Of a DNA stretch of 64,000 nt, positions 23,293-34,873 are shown piece by piece. Both the position numbers and the translations under genes were made by a program. This stretch comes from Corynespora cassiicola (Eukaryota > Ascomycota > Dothideomycetes > Pleosporales > Corynesporascaceae): NCBI GenBank assembly GCA_022059125.1, contig JAEUWY010000015.1, positions 806,001 to 870,000 on the forward strand, given 5' to 3'. The notes under the pieces were generated by a model that was not told where the DNA came from, did no database searches, and saw only the letters and a program-made list of their open reading frames with translations. Every line of letters starts with the position of its first letter. The first letter of the stretch is position 1.

Positions 23293-24331
23293 TGTACGTC
23301 GTAGGGTACGGAGTGTCAACGGTGTGGATGGTCGAAGGGATGGCTTTCTGCCAAGCTGAGGGGAGGATATGGGGGGGTTTATATGCTGGTCCGGCGCCTC
23401 AGGCAGCGGTGTAGGCAGCGCAGCGGGATCTGAGGGGCGAGGTCGGGCGCTCGAGATAGGGAGGTCGTCTGTCGCAGGCTGTAGTCCTGCACGTCTGCAC
23501 GTTTTTATGTCTGGACGTCTGCACGCCTGCGCACTGGAGTCGGTGTGGAGATGGAGGTGGAGAGGGAGGATGCGGAGAGGGGTGGTGTTGTCAGCTGGAA
23601 AAAGCGTGAGACAGCCCCTCACTAGGTCCAGAAAGACACGAAAAGGGAAGCAATGGGAAACCAGGGACGATTGGTTGCGTCCAGCGTTCAAGAAGCGAAG
23701 AGCGGCGGTGAAAGGGGGGCGCGCACACCAAGGGATACACGGCGTAGATGGTTGTGGGTGCTGGGGTGCCGTCAGTTGTCAGAGACTTGGTGGGGTGTGG
23801 TGCGGGCGCCATCGTCCATCCCTGCCTCCATGCCAAGACGGAATGAGACGTGATTGGCAATCGGTGGGGCTTCCCTGCGTGATGGACGCCCAGTCTGCCT
23901 CTTTGGACAAGGCCTTGGGGATGCTCGTAAATATCTCCGGGCGGAGGGGAAACTCTGGCGACTATTTGGAGAACTGTTGAGCCTTCGAGCGTTCCGCCGT
24001 ACAGTCGGACGCCATCGAACTTCCTTCGTTCAGCCTCCGTCACGCCCTTGACCGGGATGCGACAGTGACCTATGCCAAAAGGAATCAGCCATGATTCAAA
24101 CCCAAGGTCATGCGGGATTACATCATCATCAAAGAGCCCGCTGGAGCAGCAAGGCTGCCGTGGATGAGATGAAGAAAATGATTGACATGGAATTACGACC
24201 TCGCCCAGGTCTATCTTGGTTCTTTGGTTCTACATGGGTTTTCTATACCTACATCATAGCATCGGGGCGTCATCACACATTCGAATGGGAAAAGAAGTGG
24301 CGTTTTTCTAGAAAGGAAGAAGGCAGACGCT
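23293..24331. promoter_or_regulatory. CaM kinase promoter region and iPGM 3' flank
   Basis: About 1.04 kb without a convincing gene. The part next to the kinase start (23400-23600) is GC-rich with direct CTGCACG repeats (CTGCACGTCTGCACG and GTCTGCACGCCTGCGCAC). Open frames here lack family signatures. Confidence 0.4.
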
Positions 24332-25997
24332 CTACGACTTGATCAACAAGCTGTGGCCGTCCATGTCCTGAGGTTGGGGCAAGCCCATGACGCTGAGGAT
24401 GGTGGGGGCCACGTCTCCGAGCACGCCGTCAGTCTTCTTCAGGCTGAAGCTCTCGGGCGCGTTGGCCATGACGAAGGGCACCTTGTTCGTCGTGTGCGAC
24501 GTCTTGGGTTTGCCCTCCTCGTTGAGCATCTCCTCGGCATTGCTGCAGTGAGTTAGCGATAGGCCTCGGAAAACAATACTAGAAACTCACCCGTGGTCGG
24601 CCGTGACAAAGAGGACGTAGCCGCTCTCCTTGCACTGCTCGTAGACCTTCTTGATGGCAGCGTCCGTCTCGGTGACACCAACAATGGCGGCCTCGTACAC
24701 GCCAGTGTGACCAACCATGTCCGGGGGAGCAAAGTTGTTCATCAAGAACTCAAATTTGCCGTCCTTGATACGCTCACAGAGCTTTTCGGCTACGGCCATG
24801 GCACTCATCTTGGGCTCGAGGTCATAGGTAGCGACCCTGGGCGAGGCAACCATCTCACGCTCCTCATTCTCAAACTGCTTCTCGACACCGCCGTTGAAGA
24901 AGAAGGTGACGTGAGCGTACTTCTCCGTCTCAGCAACGTGGCACTGCTTGACGCCCTGCTTGGCGAGCCACTCAGCGAGGACGTCGTCCATGCGCTGGGG
25001 AGGGAAGGCGACGGGGAACGTGTACCTGACATTGTACTGCGTCATGGTGGTGACGCTGATGTTCTTGGGGTAGGGGAAGTTGGGCTTGGGGGAGCGGTCA
25101 AAGTCACCCATCAGCTGGGTGATTTCGCGCACGCGATCGGAGCGGTAGTTGAAAAAGAATAGTGTGTCATCGTCTGGACGAATTAGCACGGGGCCATCTG
25201 GGTGCTCAATGTTTTAAAAAGGACTGACCTTGGATTCTCCGCTCCTTTCCTCCGACAATGATGGGCTTGAGGAACTCGTCCGTCTCGCCCTTCTCGTACC
25301 TCTCCCTGATGGTGGCCGTGGGGTCGCTGCTGTCCTCGCCCTCGCCCTGGACGATGCCTTTCATGCCGACCTCGACCCTGTCCCACCTCTTGTCACGGTC
25401 CATGATGAAGTAGCGGCCGACGACGGTGGCAATGTTGCCGACGCCGTTCTCCTTGGTGAAGTTGACCAGGTCCTCCATGTGGCCTGCACCGGACTTGGGA
25501 TCAGTGTCACGGCCGTCGCCGAAGAAGTGGATGAAGACCTCGGGGACGCCCATGTCCTTGGCGACCTTGAGCAGGGCCTTGAGGTGGTTGATGTGCGAGT
25601 GGACGCCGCCATCGGAGACGAGGCCCAGCAGATGCAGCCTGCCGTTGCCGTTCTTCGCGCGGCTGAACGAGTCCTGGATGTTCTTGACCTCACCGAGCTT
25701 GCCATTCTTAATGGTCTGGTCGATGCGGACCACGTCCTGCCAGACGACGCGGCCGGCGCCAATGTTGAGGTGGCCGACCTCGCTATTGCCCATCAGGCCC
25801 TCGGGCAGGCCCACGGCGAGGGACGAGGCCTCGAGCTCCGTGTAGCCCTGGGCCGTCTTGGAGCCGTCGGCCTTGAAGTCGTCCATGCACGGCGTGTCGG
25901 CGGCGAGGATGGCGTCGCCCTCCTTGGGGGACTTGTCGCTAGCGACGCCCCAGCCATCAATGACGATGAGGACGGCCTTTTGGTCGACTTTTACCAT
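24332..25997 (-). CDS. gpmI: Cofactor-independent phosphoglycerate mutase (iPGM)
   Basis: Three exons (25997-25229, 25173-24591, 24542-24332) give 520 residues, the usual iPGM length. It interconverts 3- and 2-phosphoglycerate in glycolysis in the cytosol, using two Mn2+ ions and a phosphoserine intermediate. Signatures: VLIVIDGWGV (metal-binding Asp), MGNSEVGHLNIGAGR with the catalytic Ser, LVSDGGVHSHINHL, FGDGRDTDP, GRYFIMDRDKRWDR, FFNYRSDRVREI, NFAPPDMVGHTGV and TADHGNAEEM at the C-terminal metal site. The last splice interrupts TADHG-N, with phase and GTGAGT donor consistent. Filamentous ascomycetes use this enzyme rather than the bisphosphoglycerate-dependent form of yeast. It is divergently arranged with the MED9 gene. 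Confidence 0.97.
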
Positions 25998-26529
25998 GGT
26001 GGAGGGTGCAATTGGGGGGCAGGTGTGTGGGTGGAGGAGGGAGGAAGCCCGCAGTCAAGACGAGCAGCGTCACAGTCAGCTCTGACGGCAGCTGAGGCGC
26101 GGTGAAACGGAAGGGGGAGGATTGGCGAGGGTGGTTGAGGGCGGTGGTAGGCCCAGCTGTGGTGTGTCGGGGGTTTATGGAGGGGCACGTCGGAGCATGG
26201 CGGGGCTCGAGGGCCCCAAAAACCGCCCGCCAAAAAAACAAAGCTCCAGGGCGTCCTCCAGCCCGCGGCCGGCTACGTAGGCCTACCTGATCCATGACAT
26301 CCATCACGCGCTTGACGGTGCAAAATTTCTCAATTCCAAGCTCAACACGACCCACCGCTGCCCAGCGCTGCCCGCTCATCCCACCGCCCGCAAGCCTCCA
26401 ATCGGACGCCCGTGGTCTGAGCGCGTCATCCGGCGCTGGCGCCTCAACACCAAACCTCCGCGTCCACCGCCCCGTCGCCCATTGACCATTGCCCACCACC
26501 ACCCTCCCGCCATCTCGCCAGTCCACATC
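25998..26529. promoter_or_regulatory. Divergent promoter region, iPGM / MED9
   Basis: 532 bp between the two starts. The iPGM side is rich in C/T on the coding strand (CACCCACACACCT-like runs), as is common in strongly expressed fungal glycolytic genes. No specific operator is identified. Long open frames crossing this region on the minus strand are chance frames in GC-rich DNA. Confidence 0.5.
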
Positions 26530-27000
26530 ATGCAGTCTGCTGCCGCCACGCCCCACGCGCCTGCCTCGGCCAGGGCCTCTCTCCCGCCCACCGGCTCCGC
26601 CACGCCCGCCCTCCCTCCCCAGCCTGCCACCGCCCCCGGAGGCCTCCCTCCGCCCTCGACCTTCGACATCCTCCCCGACCTGCACAAGCTGCTCAGCCGC
26701 CTGATCAGCACCTCCGCCCAGCCTCCCGCGTCGGCGCCCACCCCGACGCCCGCCCACGTCGCCGCCGACGGCCCGCTCGAGATCCAGCAGCTGGCCACGG
26801 CCGCCACAGACGTCAAGCTCAAGGTCCAGAATGCCCGCCGCCAGGTCATGCAGCTGCCGGACATGGACAGGACTTGCGACGACCAGAGCGAGGAGATTGA
26901 AGACCTCGAGGCCCGTATTGCGAGCCTGAAGGCTACCCTGCGAGACCTCGGACGCCCGTCGACCGACGCAGACGACCACGACACGAGCATGACTGGGTGA
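26530..27000 (+). CDS. MED9: Mediator complex subunit 9
   Basis: 156 residues, no intron. The first 45 residues are Ala/Pro-rich and disordered. The core has DILPDLHKLLSRLI, then PLEIQQLATAATDVKLKVQN and ARRQVMQLPDMDRTCDDQ, followed by a coiled-coil EEIEDLEARIASLKATL. This is the Med9 (Cse2) pattern: a short helix, a loop and a long coiled coil that packs with Med4/Med7 partners in the Mediator middle module, which bridges activators and RNA polymerase II. The upstream frame to 26482 begins with TTG, so the ATG at 26530 is preferred. Confidence 0.85.
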   Translation: MQSAAATPHAPASARASLPPTGSATPALPPQPATAPGGLPPPSTFDILPDLHKLLSRLISTSAQPPASAPTPTPAHVAADGPLEIQQLATAATDVKLKVQNARRQVMQLPDMDRTCDDQSEEIEDLEARIASLKATLRDLGRPSTDADDHDTSMTG

Positions 27001-27893
27001 GACGCGCCGAGGGCCGTGGTTGATCAACGATAGACACCTCACAGGCCTCGTCCGAGTGCATAGACGCCCTGGAGCTGGCCCTTATCCGTGGCACTTGTTA
27101 GTACCATACCACGAGCATTAGCCCGGTGGTTACGACCAAGCTGTTTAGAGGCACAACGAACACCGTCTCGCTCAGCGCCTGATTTCCTCTCTGGACTCTC
27201 CATACACGAGATCACGACCAATGTGCTGCATCCAGTATACCGACTTCTACTGCAAGGTCGAGATTGCATTGATTTTCTTTACCAGTATAGATACCCCATT
27301 TCGCTTGCCGAATATGCCACCATTTCACCATCAGTCAAACATGCCACCTGGCTAGTGACATAATTTTCTGTCTCTCACCCTGTCTTAGTCTTGCGGTATT
27401 CTGTGCCGCATACTCACAATACAGATGATCTGCGCTTCTTTTTCTTCAATGCCAATTCGCCTTTCCGCCAGTTCGAACAGACACAATGATGCACTTAGAG
27501 CAAGTGATGGAGAAGGAGAAAAAGAAGAGACAGAGCACACTCGACTCACCGACCGCACTCTTTGTTTTTCATTTCGACAATCGAAGAAAACGTCGAATCG
27601 AAATCGCGAACCTCACCAAACCTCAATGCTGCACTTGAATTTGACACCCTGGACTCCAACCCGGCTTGCATGTACAATGTATCATTCAACTAGCATTAGG
27701 CCGCCTGTTACAGGCCTCTATTGCTAACTCACAATACTGTCTTAGACCTGCCCATGTTGTCTCACTGCCAATGCCAGCTCTTGATACTGTCCAAGGACAA
27801 TATAACGTAGCCCATGGCACATCATCCCCAACTGTTAAATTCCCAGGATAAAAGCACGACAAATGAGCTATTCAAGGCCGCCTACGATTAACA
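27001..27893. other. Intergenic between MED9 and the first RING gene
   Basis: About 890 bp. Scattered short frames lack any signature. The last 200 bp before 27894 should hold the RING gene promoter. No RNA gene is recognised. Confidence 0.35.
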
Positions 27894-29015
27894 ATGCCCA
27901 AAATTCCTGTTCAGAGACTCATCGGATACTATGAAGATTTAACTCGACAGGCCGCTCAGCCCGACCTGCCTCTGTTCCCACTTGAATACCGCAATTATGT
28001 CAATGGAAAGCGCGAGGAAGGCCGCATGTACAGAGATTTGTTACGCATTGCCGAGGCCCTGAACGTCGAAGAGCGGCCCGAGTCAATGCGGATATTTCTC
28101 CGCCATCATAATACCATAGTCCGCCGATTAGAATGGGCAGAGAAGCACAAGAAAACGAACAAATACGATGTAACTCACATACATCAAATGGTGATGGCTC
28201 ACAAATACTGGAACAATGGACTCCAAAACCCGTTCAGCCCACTTGCAACCGACGACAAGTTTACAGACCGCATACGGATATGTAGCAACGCTGTCGTGGT
28301 GAGCATGGTAAAGCACTTGGCAAGTCTCGATACCCTATTTCCGCAATTAAACGAGGATTCGCAATTGGAAAATGTCGGCCCTGACCACGACATAGCCACT
28401 GTGAGCAGCCAGATGTCTTTGGCCCAACTGTCCTCCCTGCAGGCTGAATTGACGGCCACGGAAGACAGCTACCGCGACCAGTCGGTGCGCTGCATGATGT
28501 GCTTGGATAAGTATGCAGACGACGACCTCCCTGTTCGGTTGAACGCGTGTGGCCACATTGTCGGCGCAGCGTGCCTCAACACATGGATCAACAGCATCCA
28601 CCGCCAGGCCACGACCTGCCCACAATGCCGCACCCTTCTCTGCGAACGCCGGCCTCGCCGCCCACCACGCATATCGTCCGAGCAGCAAGCCCACCGCAAC
28701 CACCACATCGATAGAATCTACGCTAACCGCCGGGTAATATTGACGCTTGCCTGTTTTGTCCAACTCGTCGTCCACAGGGGCTTCGTGGACGTCCTCAGAT
28801 GGTACAGTGACATCAATCAGGAGCTGCAGAATCGTCGCGTCGGCTTCGCCCTCGTCTTCTCGCCCCCTAGTGATTTAGGTCCTACGACTTGCTTAGAGTG
28901 GCAGATTAGTTTTCTGAGGGTGTTGCGGAATGCCGAGGGCCAGATTGTGGATAGTGTGCCTGCGCCGTGGTACCCTAGGCCAGTGGGTCTTCCGCGAAAC
29001 GCGTGGGGCGAATAA
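27894..29015 (+). CDS. RING-finger protein, fungal-specific, paralogue A
   Basis: 373 residues, no intron. An N-terminal region of about 170 residues of unknown fold is followed by LENVGPDHD, then a RING at about 200-255: CMMC, a 13-residue spacer, CGHIVGAACL and CPQC. The fifth zinc ligand position (His+3) is Gly, and the Cys comes at His+6, so this is a variant RING seen in many fungal proteins. RING proteins are usually E3 ubiquitin ligases; the substrate is unknown. After the RING, a C-terminal part with RRVGFALVFSPPSD is shared in outline with the second RING gene at 37747. I do not recognise a named family beyond the RING. Confidence 0.75.
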   Translation: MPKIPVQRLIGYYEDLTRQAAQPDLPLFPLEYRNYVNGKREEGRMYRDLLRIAEALNVEERPESMRIFLRHHNTIVRRLEWAEKHKKTNKYDVTHIHQMVMAHKYWNNGLQNPFSPLATDDKFTDRIRICSNAVVVSMVKHLASLDTLFPQLNEDSQLENVGPDHDIATVSSQMSLAQLSSLQAELTATEDSYRDQSVRCMMCLDKYADDDLPVRLNACGHIVGAACLNTWINSIHRQATTCPQCRTLLCERRPRRPPRISSEQQAHRNHHIDRIYANRRVILTLACFVQLVVHRGFVDVLRWYSDINQELQNRRVGFALVFSPPSDLGPTTCLEWQISFLRVLRNAEGQIVDSVPAPWYPRPVGLPRNAWGE

Positions 29016-29339
29016 AGTTTTTGTCACTGGGTGGGTTTGTGAATACAAAATGATGAATGATGACCAGGGTTTCTTTCTTTTTAAGGCCCTTTTAATGAAA
29101 TCCGGATTGATGAGCATTGTAAATTGAGATGTTTATGGATAGGTAGAGCTGGACGAGCGTGAATTGCAATGTCCATGCTTAGTGTCTTTGTGTACGTGAC
29201 ATGTATGAATTTACCCAAGTATGTGTATATAACTCGTCATACGCCTACGCCAGCCAATATACATGTATGCCCCTACCTTCCTCCTTCTTCTCAACTGGGC
29301 AAGATACTCTCCAATATACCCCCTCAATTTCCCCCTCAC
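29016..29339. other. Convergent 3' regions of RING A and pyroglutamyl peptidase
   Basis: About 320 bp between converging stop codons; AT-rich with polyadenylation-type TATGTATATAA strings. No gene. Confidence 0.4.
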
Positions 29340-30520
29340 TCAATTCCCCTCCGCCGCCGTGAAATTCGCATCCGTCCCCGCCCTCTCCTCCACCTCCCTC
29401 TCCGCCCTCACTCTCACGCCCCCCACCCCATCCCTAACCCCCCTCTCCCGCCTACTCTCCACCAACGCCTTAATCAGCGCCACCGTAACCCTCCTCCCCT
29501 CCTCCATTGCCCCCTCATCTCCACCCGTCAGATCCGGCACATGCAAGAACGCAACCGGCCGATGCGCCTCGTCGAGGCTAAAATAGTGCGCGAGCGAGTT
29601 GTAGTATATGAACCCGCACATGAAATTCCCGGCATCGGGCGAGGGCCTGACGTCCGGCTTCTTCCTCGCTTCTTCCGCGGCGGGGCGGAGCTCGTCCTCC
29701 CAGCGCGCGACCACGTCCTCGACGGCGAAGCTGGTGTGCAGCACGGGGGGGAACAGGGCGCGCGGGAACGTGGCTTCGGCCTCGTCGTCGGCGAAGCGGC
29801 GGCCGTCGACGTCGGGGATGGCGCCGTAGCCGCGGGCGTGGGCGCCGCGCTCGAGGGTATAGTAGGTGCGGCCGGCGGCGAGGCCGATGTGCAGGATGAT
29901 GTCTGGGGCCGGGTGGATGGGGTTGGTTGGGGGGAGGAGGCGGGGGATTAGGGAGGTGACGGTGTGGTAGGCGACGCGGATTGGGGCGTGGTGGACGTGG
30001 ATGTGGATTGGGGTGTGGGAGTCTGGGGTGGCGGGGAGCAGGGCTGGGAGGGTGGAGGCTATTTCCCAGGAGGTGTTGCGGGGGTATTTGGTGAGGAAGG
30101 GCTAGGGTGGTGGTTAGTTTTGTGGATTGAGTGCTGGGATGGAGGGGTTTTGGAGTTGACTGAAGAGTGGGGGCGGGGTGGATGTTGACTTTGAGAGAGA
30201 AAGAAAGGAATGAATAGGAAGTTGAATGAGTATGTACGCGACACGGAAATATGCATGAAGAAGAGTGGTACCTTCAAAAGTACCTAGGTATGCACATTGG
30301 ACAAATATGAAAAAAGGACAAGGTACAATGCGACATCAACAATATCGAAGAGTGAATAAGTAGAGGACAAATCAGCTTCAAACATGGCAAGATGAACACG
30401 AAATAGAACTCTCATCATGCATTTACTTACCCCGAATCCAGTGACCATCACGGTAACCGGGTCCTCCCCCTTCTCAGAGGGAGGCTGCCGGGCGGCATAC
30501 GTCTCGGCGGTGCGTGGCAT
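29340..30520 (-). CDS. Pyroglutamyl-peptidase I-like cysteine peptidase (C15)
   Basis: Two exons (30520-30431, 30101-29340) give 283 residues. The first exon ends VMVTGFG and the second opens PFLTKYPRNTSWEIA, rebuilding the family start V-VTGFGPF-----N-SW-IA. The active-site residues fit: Glu in GRTYYTLERGAHARGY, Cys in GNFMCGFIYYNSL and His in VAFLHVPDL. The enzyme removes N-terminal pyroglutamate from peptides in the cytosol. At 283 residues it is longer than bacterial enzymes (about 215), as is usual in fungi, with an Arg/Glu-rich insertion and tail. The intron (30430-30102, 329 bp, GTAAGT to CTAG) is unusually long here; most introns in this window are 45-105 bp. Confidence 0.85.
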
Positions 30521-31490
30521 GGGACTAGCTTAGCATAGGGCTCGCGGTAATCCAGTCTTCCACAAGGCTTCTAGCATGCGGTTAGCGAAGGAGTTTCTTC
30601 TCACATGCTCTGTCAGAAGTGAGGAGGAAAGCAATCTCGATGACGTCGTCACAATGAGTTCATTCCCGCGTATGCAGATGCAGGGCGTCATTGCAAACGA
30701 GCCGAGGCAGAGAACACCAGACGAGATGCGACTCACATACCTAGGTAGTGTCTCGAAAAGTAAACCCAGAGTTCCAAACAGGCCTGCCGGTCATGACATG
30801 TTATTGGCAGAAGGCGGTCTACGTCGTGGGCTCCATGATGTAGCAGATGCTACTTCGCCGGTCCTCGGCACGTCCGAAAATGGTGCCACGCTTGCAGAAG
30901 CGGCCTACTCGGAAGCGCAGATCATGTGACCAGACAAGCTTTCCGAGTCCGCTACCGAGCTGTTGTCGAGTGTGGGGACCCCACTTGGCCTCTGCCTCCT
31001 GGCCGTCGGATATTACTAAGGCTGGCTGCTCCCCTCGCGAGTATGATCGGATAGTGCCCTGGATGTCGCATCCTGGTATATCAACCTCGGGGGTCCACTC
31101 CTCCAGCATGTCCGGCTCAGATTTGGCCATTGTGCAGCGTACAGACACGTCGCGCCGGCTGCTGCAGGCCCACGCATCGCTCCAGACGTCACCAGCGCCG
31201 AATCGGCCTCGCGCTTTGCAAAAGCCCGCCTGTTTGGCGCGACCAGTAGTATAAACACCGCGAACTGCCATCGGATGAAGTAGCACGGAAGAGCCTCAGG
31301 TGGGTCTCCCTCGACGACATTTCCTGCGTCTAGGCTGTCTGGCAGTCGGATTTCTTATACGGGTCCTGCCATTCCGTCGGAAGCTAACACAAAAGGCCAG
31401 GAGCCTTCTCCCCTCGATCCCTCTCTTTCCGTCGAGCTTCCTCCTCCTTCCCGAGCCCCCTCTACCTCGCATATACACATACCTTCTGCA
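30521..31490. promoter_or_regulatory. Divergent promoter region, peptidase / FAD monooxygenase
   Basis: About 970 bp. Open frames at 30576-30929 (+) and 30819-31286 (-) overlap each other and show no known signature. The last 120 bp before 31491 are pyrimidine-rich (CCTCCTCCTTCCC), as is usual for a fungal core promoter. Confidence 0.45.
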
Positions 31491-32852
31491 ATGGCTTCTC
31501 CACAAAAGCCCTTCAACCTTGCCGTCGTGGGCGGCGGCATCTCCGGCCTCACCCTAGCCATTGGCCTTCTCCAACACAACGTCCCCATCACCATCTATGA
31601 GCAAGCACCCCACTTTGGCGAGATAGGCGCCGGCGTATCCCTAGGCCCCAATGCCGCCCGCGCCCTGAAGCTCATCTCGCCAAAAGTGTTCGATGCCTTC
31701 AACAAATGCAAGACGACCAATGTGTGGGACAGCAAAAAGGATTCATTCTTTACGTGCCGTGTCGGTGACGCGCGCAAGGCCGACAAGGACGGATTTGTGA
31801 GACCTGGAAAGAAGGTTGGCGATGCGCTGTTCGATGTGCGCTTTGGACAGAACTCAGACGCCGGCGGGGTGTATCGCGCGCACTTCTTGGACGAGCTGGT
31901 GAAACAGGTGCCAGAGGGCGTGGCCCAGTTTGGCAAGCGGCTGGTAGATATCGAGGAGGCGGCAGATGGGTCGGGAGACAAGATTCTGCATTTTGAGGAC
32001 GGGTCCAAGGCCCAGCATAACGCGGTTATTGCGTGCGACGGCATCAAGTCCAAGACGAGGGAGTGGTTGCTGGGCAAGGACAATCCGGCTGCGCGGGCCG
32101 TGTTTGGGGGGAAGTATGCCTACCGAGGGTTGATTCCCATGGATAAGGCTGTGGAGTTGTTGGGCGAGGAGGTCGCGCAGAACAGCCAAATGTTCTTTGG
32201 CTACCACGGACACATGCTCACGTTCCCTGTGGAAAAGGGCAAGACAATGAACGGTAAGCTCATGTCTCACCCCATGCCCCTATCACTTCCACTCTAACAA
32301 CACCCAGTCGTGGCCTTTAGCTCGCGCAGAACCTGGGACAAGCCCCAATGGGTCGTCACGACCTCCAAGTCGGAAATGGAAGCTGACTTTGAGGGCTGGG
32401 GCGACACCGTCCGTACCATTGTCCGCGAGATGCAAAAGCCAGACATTTGGGCCTTGTTCATGCACCCGCCCTGCCACACGTACTACAAGGGTCGTGTGTG
32501 TTTGCTGGGCGATGCTGCGCACGCGACGGAGCCCCACCAAGGCGCGGGCGCGGGCATGTGCATCGAGGATGCGCTTGTGCTCAGCAGCCTGATGAAGGAG
32601 GTGCAGAGCGTGGATGAGATCGAAAGGGCATTTGCCGCGTACGATGAAGTAAGGAGGATACGGTCGCAGCGCAATGTCACAAGCAGTCATGAGGCGGGTC
32701 AGCTATACGATTTGGAGCTCGAGGGAGACGATTTGGACAAGGTGGAGGAGAACTTCACGACGCGCATGAAGTGGGTCTGGCATCATGATCATCAGGCGGA
32801 ACTGGAGAGGGCGAGAAAGCTGTTCCATGCGCCAACGAGTGCGAAAATTTAG
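31491..32852 (+). CDS. FAD-dependent monooxygenase, salicylate hydroxylase-like
   Basis: Two exons (31491-32253, 32308-32852, GTAAGC donor, CCAG acceptor) give 435 residues. The group A flavoprotein monooxygenase motifs are present: GGGISGLTLAIGLLQHNVPI (Rossmann GxGxxG for FAD), then YEQAPHFGEIGAGVSLGPNA, ACDGIKSKTREWL (the DG motif) and RVCLLGDAAHATEPHQGAGA (the GD motif). Length and the GVSLGPNA start match fungal salicylate 1-monooxygenase-like enzymes, which hydroxylate small aromatic acids with NAD(P)H and O2. Substrate is not certain. No signal peptide, so cytosolic. It converges with the hydrolase gene to its right. Confidence 0.9.
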
Positions 32853-32958
32853 CGTAGCGTGTGAGCGATAGATTTGATAGATACCGATTTGTTTTCCCAC
32901 ACTGCTATGCGAGATTTTCGTTCACGACCCATTCAACCGTATCGCGAGTTGCAGACCT

Positions 32959-34461
32959 TTAGTCGATAACATCGTCCCGTAGGGTAAACAGTTCCTTGAG
33001 CACCTCGTCCGTCTTCGCTCCAATCGCATTGTGATACATAGTGTTGGTCACAAAAGTCTTGCATCCCTTGATGTTCTGCGCGCGCTCCATGCTCAGGTCA
33101 AAGTCTACGTACATATCGTCGGTGTATACGGCAGCATATACGGGGACCTCGTTCTTGCGCAGCTGCTCATCGTCGTAGAGCCTGGGCCATTTCTCCTGCG
33201 CCAGAGCATGTCCCACCTCCTTGAGTTTGATGAGCTCTGGGTAGCAATCGAACATGAACGGATAAATCATCTCGCCGGTGAAAAAGATGGGCCTATCTTC
33301 GGGAATTGCCTCGGTGTTGAGGGCGAACTCGGGGAATTTACTTAGCAGGCGTTCGGCAGACCAGTTCGTGGTGGCGTCGGACGTATAGCAGGCCTCATGG
33401 AGGAGCGCATAGATGACGTTCGTATCCCAGGACTGGGCGCTCTCGAGAGCGAGCACTGTAGGCCGCGTCAGATGGCCAAACTGCAAAAGGTCCGTGTCGG
33501 CCTTGAGGACAAGCTGGTGCACGTCGTCAAAGCCGCCGTGCTTGCCAAAGTAGATGCCCAGCTGCAGAAACCTGCGGGCACTAAGGTAGCCTTCGCCGCC
33601 TTGCACGCGAACGGTGGTATCGCCGAAGCGCGAGAGCAACTTCACGATGCGCTTTACGCGGTCCACATCTTCGGGGTACTTGGCGTAGTACTTTTCATTG
33701 CGCTCTTGGACACGCGCGTATAGCTTCTCGTAAACGCCGTCTGGTGTGTCGCGCATGGGAGGTAGCCCACCAAACAGGAAAGCCTCCTTGACACCCTCGG
33801 GATAATGGCTTAGGTACGTGACGCTACAGAAGCCGCCGAAGCTCTGGCCCATGATGCTCCATTTCTTCTTGTCTTCCGGATAATCTGCCGTCAGTGCCTT
33901 GCGCACGGCTTCACAATCTTTTACGATGGAGTCGGCGCGGAATGATTTCATGTACTCGGTCTGCACCTTCTCGTCGCCGCGTAGCTGTAAGCTGGACTGC
34001 GATATGGCTGTTGATAATCCAGTTCCTCGTTGGTCAAGTAGGAGAACTTGATAGCCCTTGTCAAGGATAGTGGACACCCATGAAACGCTTTGCGGCGAGC
34101 GGCATTCAAATCCGGGTCCACCCTGCAGATACACGAGCCATGGAAGCTGGGTCTTTTTAGGATCTTCTAGTGCGTTGGGGTTGTAGTCTGCGGGCTTTTC
34201 GGTTTTCCGAGCTGATCGGGCAAATAGTTGACTAGATATTTTCGGTCAGCCTCATATATACCATCTTCTCTTGTGTACAATTCCCCTTACAGAGTCCCCG
34301 CTGATGGGTTGGAGTAGTCACGGGGTACCTGGAAGAAGTGCTCCGTTATTTTGAGCTTCCCTGATGCAGTTAGCGGCTAGGTTGGAGGGTACAGCAGGCC
34401 AGATCAAACTACCTGGTACCAGATGGCTCCTTTGCTCTAGAATCTTAGCTGCTGAAATCAT
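32959..34461 (-). CDS. Proline iminopeptidase-like alpha/beta hydrolase (S33)
   Basis: Three exons (34461-34413, 34360-34291, 34231-32959) give 463 residues. The short first exons encode MISAAKILEQRSHLVPG and KLKITEHFFQVPRDYSNP. The fold is clear: PWLVYLQGGPGFECRSP (oxyanion loop), LLLDQRGTGLS, GQSFGGFCSV (catalytic Ser), AVYTDDMYVDF (candidate Asp) and TMYHNAIG (candidate His). The family removes N-terminal proline from peptides; fungal members of this size are assigned to it by homology and the real substrate may differ. No signal peptide. The tail-to-tail gap to the monooxygenase is only about 105 bp. Confidence 0.88.
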
Positions 34462-34873
34462 TGTGTATGTTGCTGACCGAGTGAGGTCCAGGGGTGAGGT
34501 GGAGAAGGAAGCATGCTGTTCTTATCGATAAGCGCGCTCCGAATAAAAGTGCCCGCCATGACCGCTCCAGATCATCTCCAAGCTTTACGGAAGGGTGTGC
34601 ACAATTTGTGAATTGCCGTTCCGACACCTGCACCATCCATTTCCGAGGCTGTTTCCGCAGATTTATTTTGGGCATTAGGTTGTACAACAACCCCAACGTT
34701 GAGGGTACAGCTACGTCGCTTGCTGCATCTTTCGGGCTTTGGTCTGCGCTGCGAATTTTCCATCCTTGTGTGGCGATCTCCACAGCGACGTTTTCCCCAC
34801 CTGTTCCCACTGGACCGCACCCAACTTTCAGACTCACGCGTTTCTGTACAAAAAAACGTCTAGCAAGCTCAAA
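34462..34873. promoter_or_regulatory. Divergent promoter region, hydrolase / Kelch gene
   Basis: About 410 bp between opposed start codons. The longer open frame from 34739 into the Kelch gene begins with a non-ATG codon and adds no conserved sequence, so it is taken as 5' untranslated. No operator identified. Confidence 0.45.

Noticed and set aside
25230..26105. 291-codon plus-strand frame antisense to iPGM
   Set aside because: Shadow of a strongly biased coding strand.
25957..27042. 361-codon open frame on the minus strand across the iPGM/MED9 promoter
   Set aside because: GC-rich chance frame, Arg/Gly-rich low complexity, overlaps MED9 in antisense and the start of iPGM; no domain.
30819..31286. 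155-codon minus frame in the peptidase/monooxygenase promoter region
   Set aside because: No recognisable motif and overlaps another chance frame on the plus strand.
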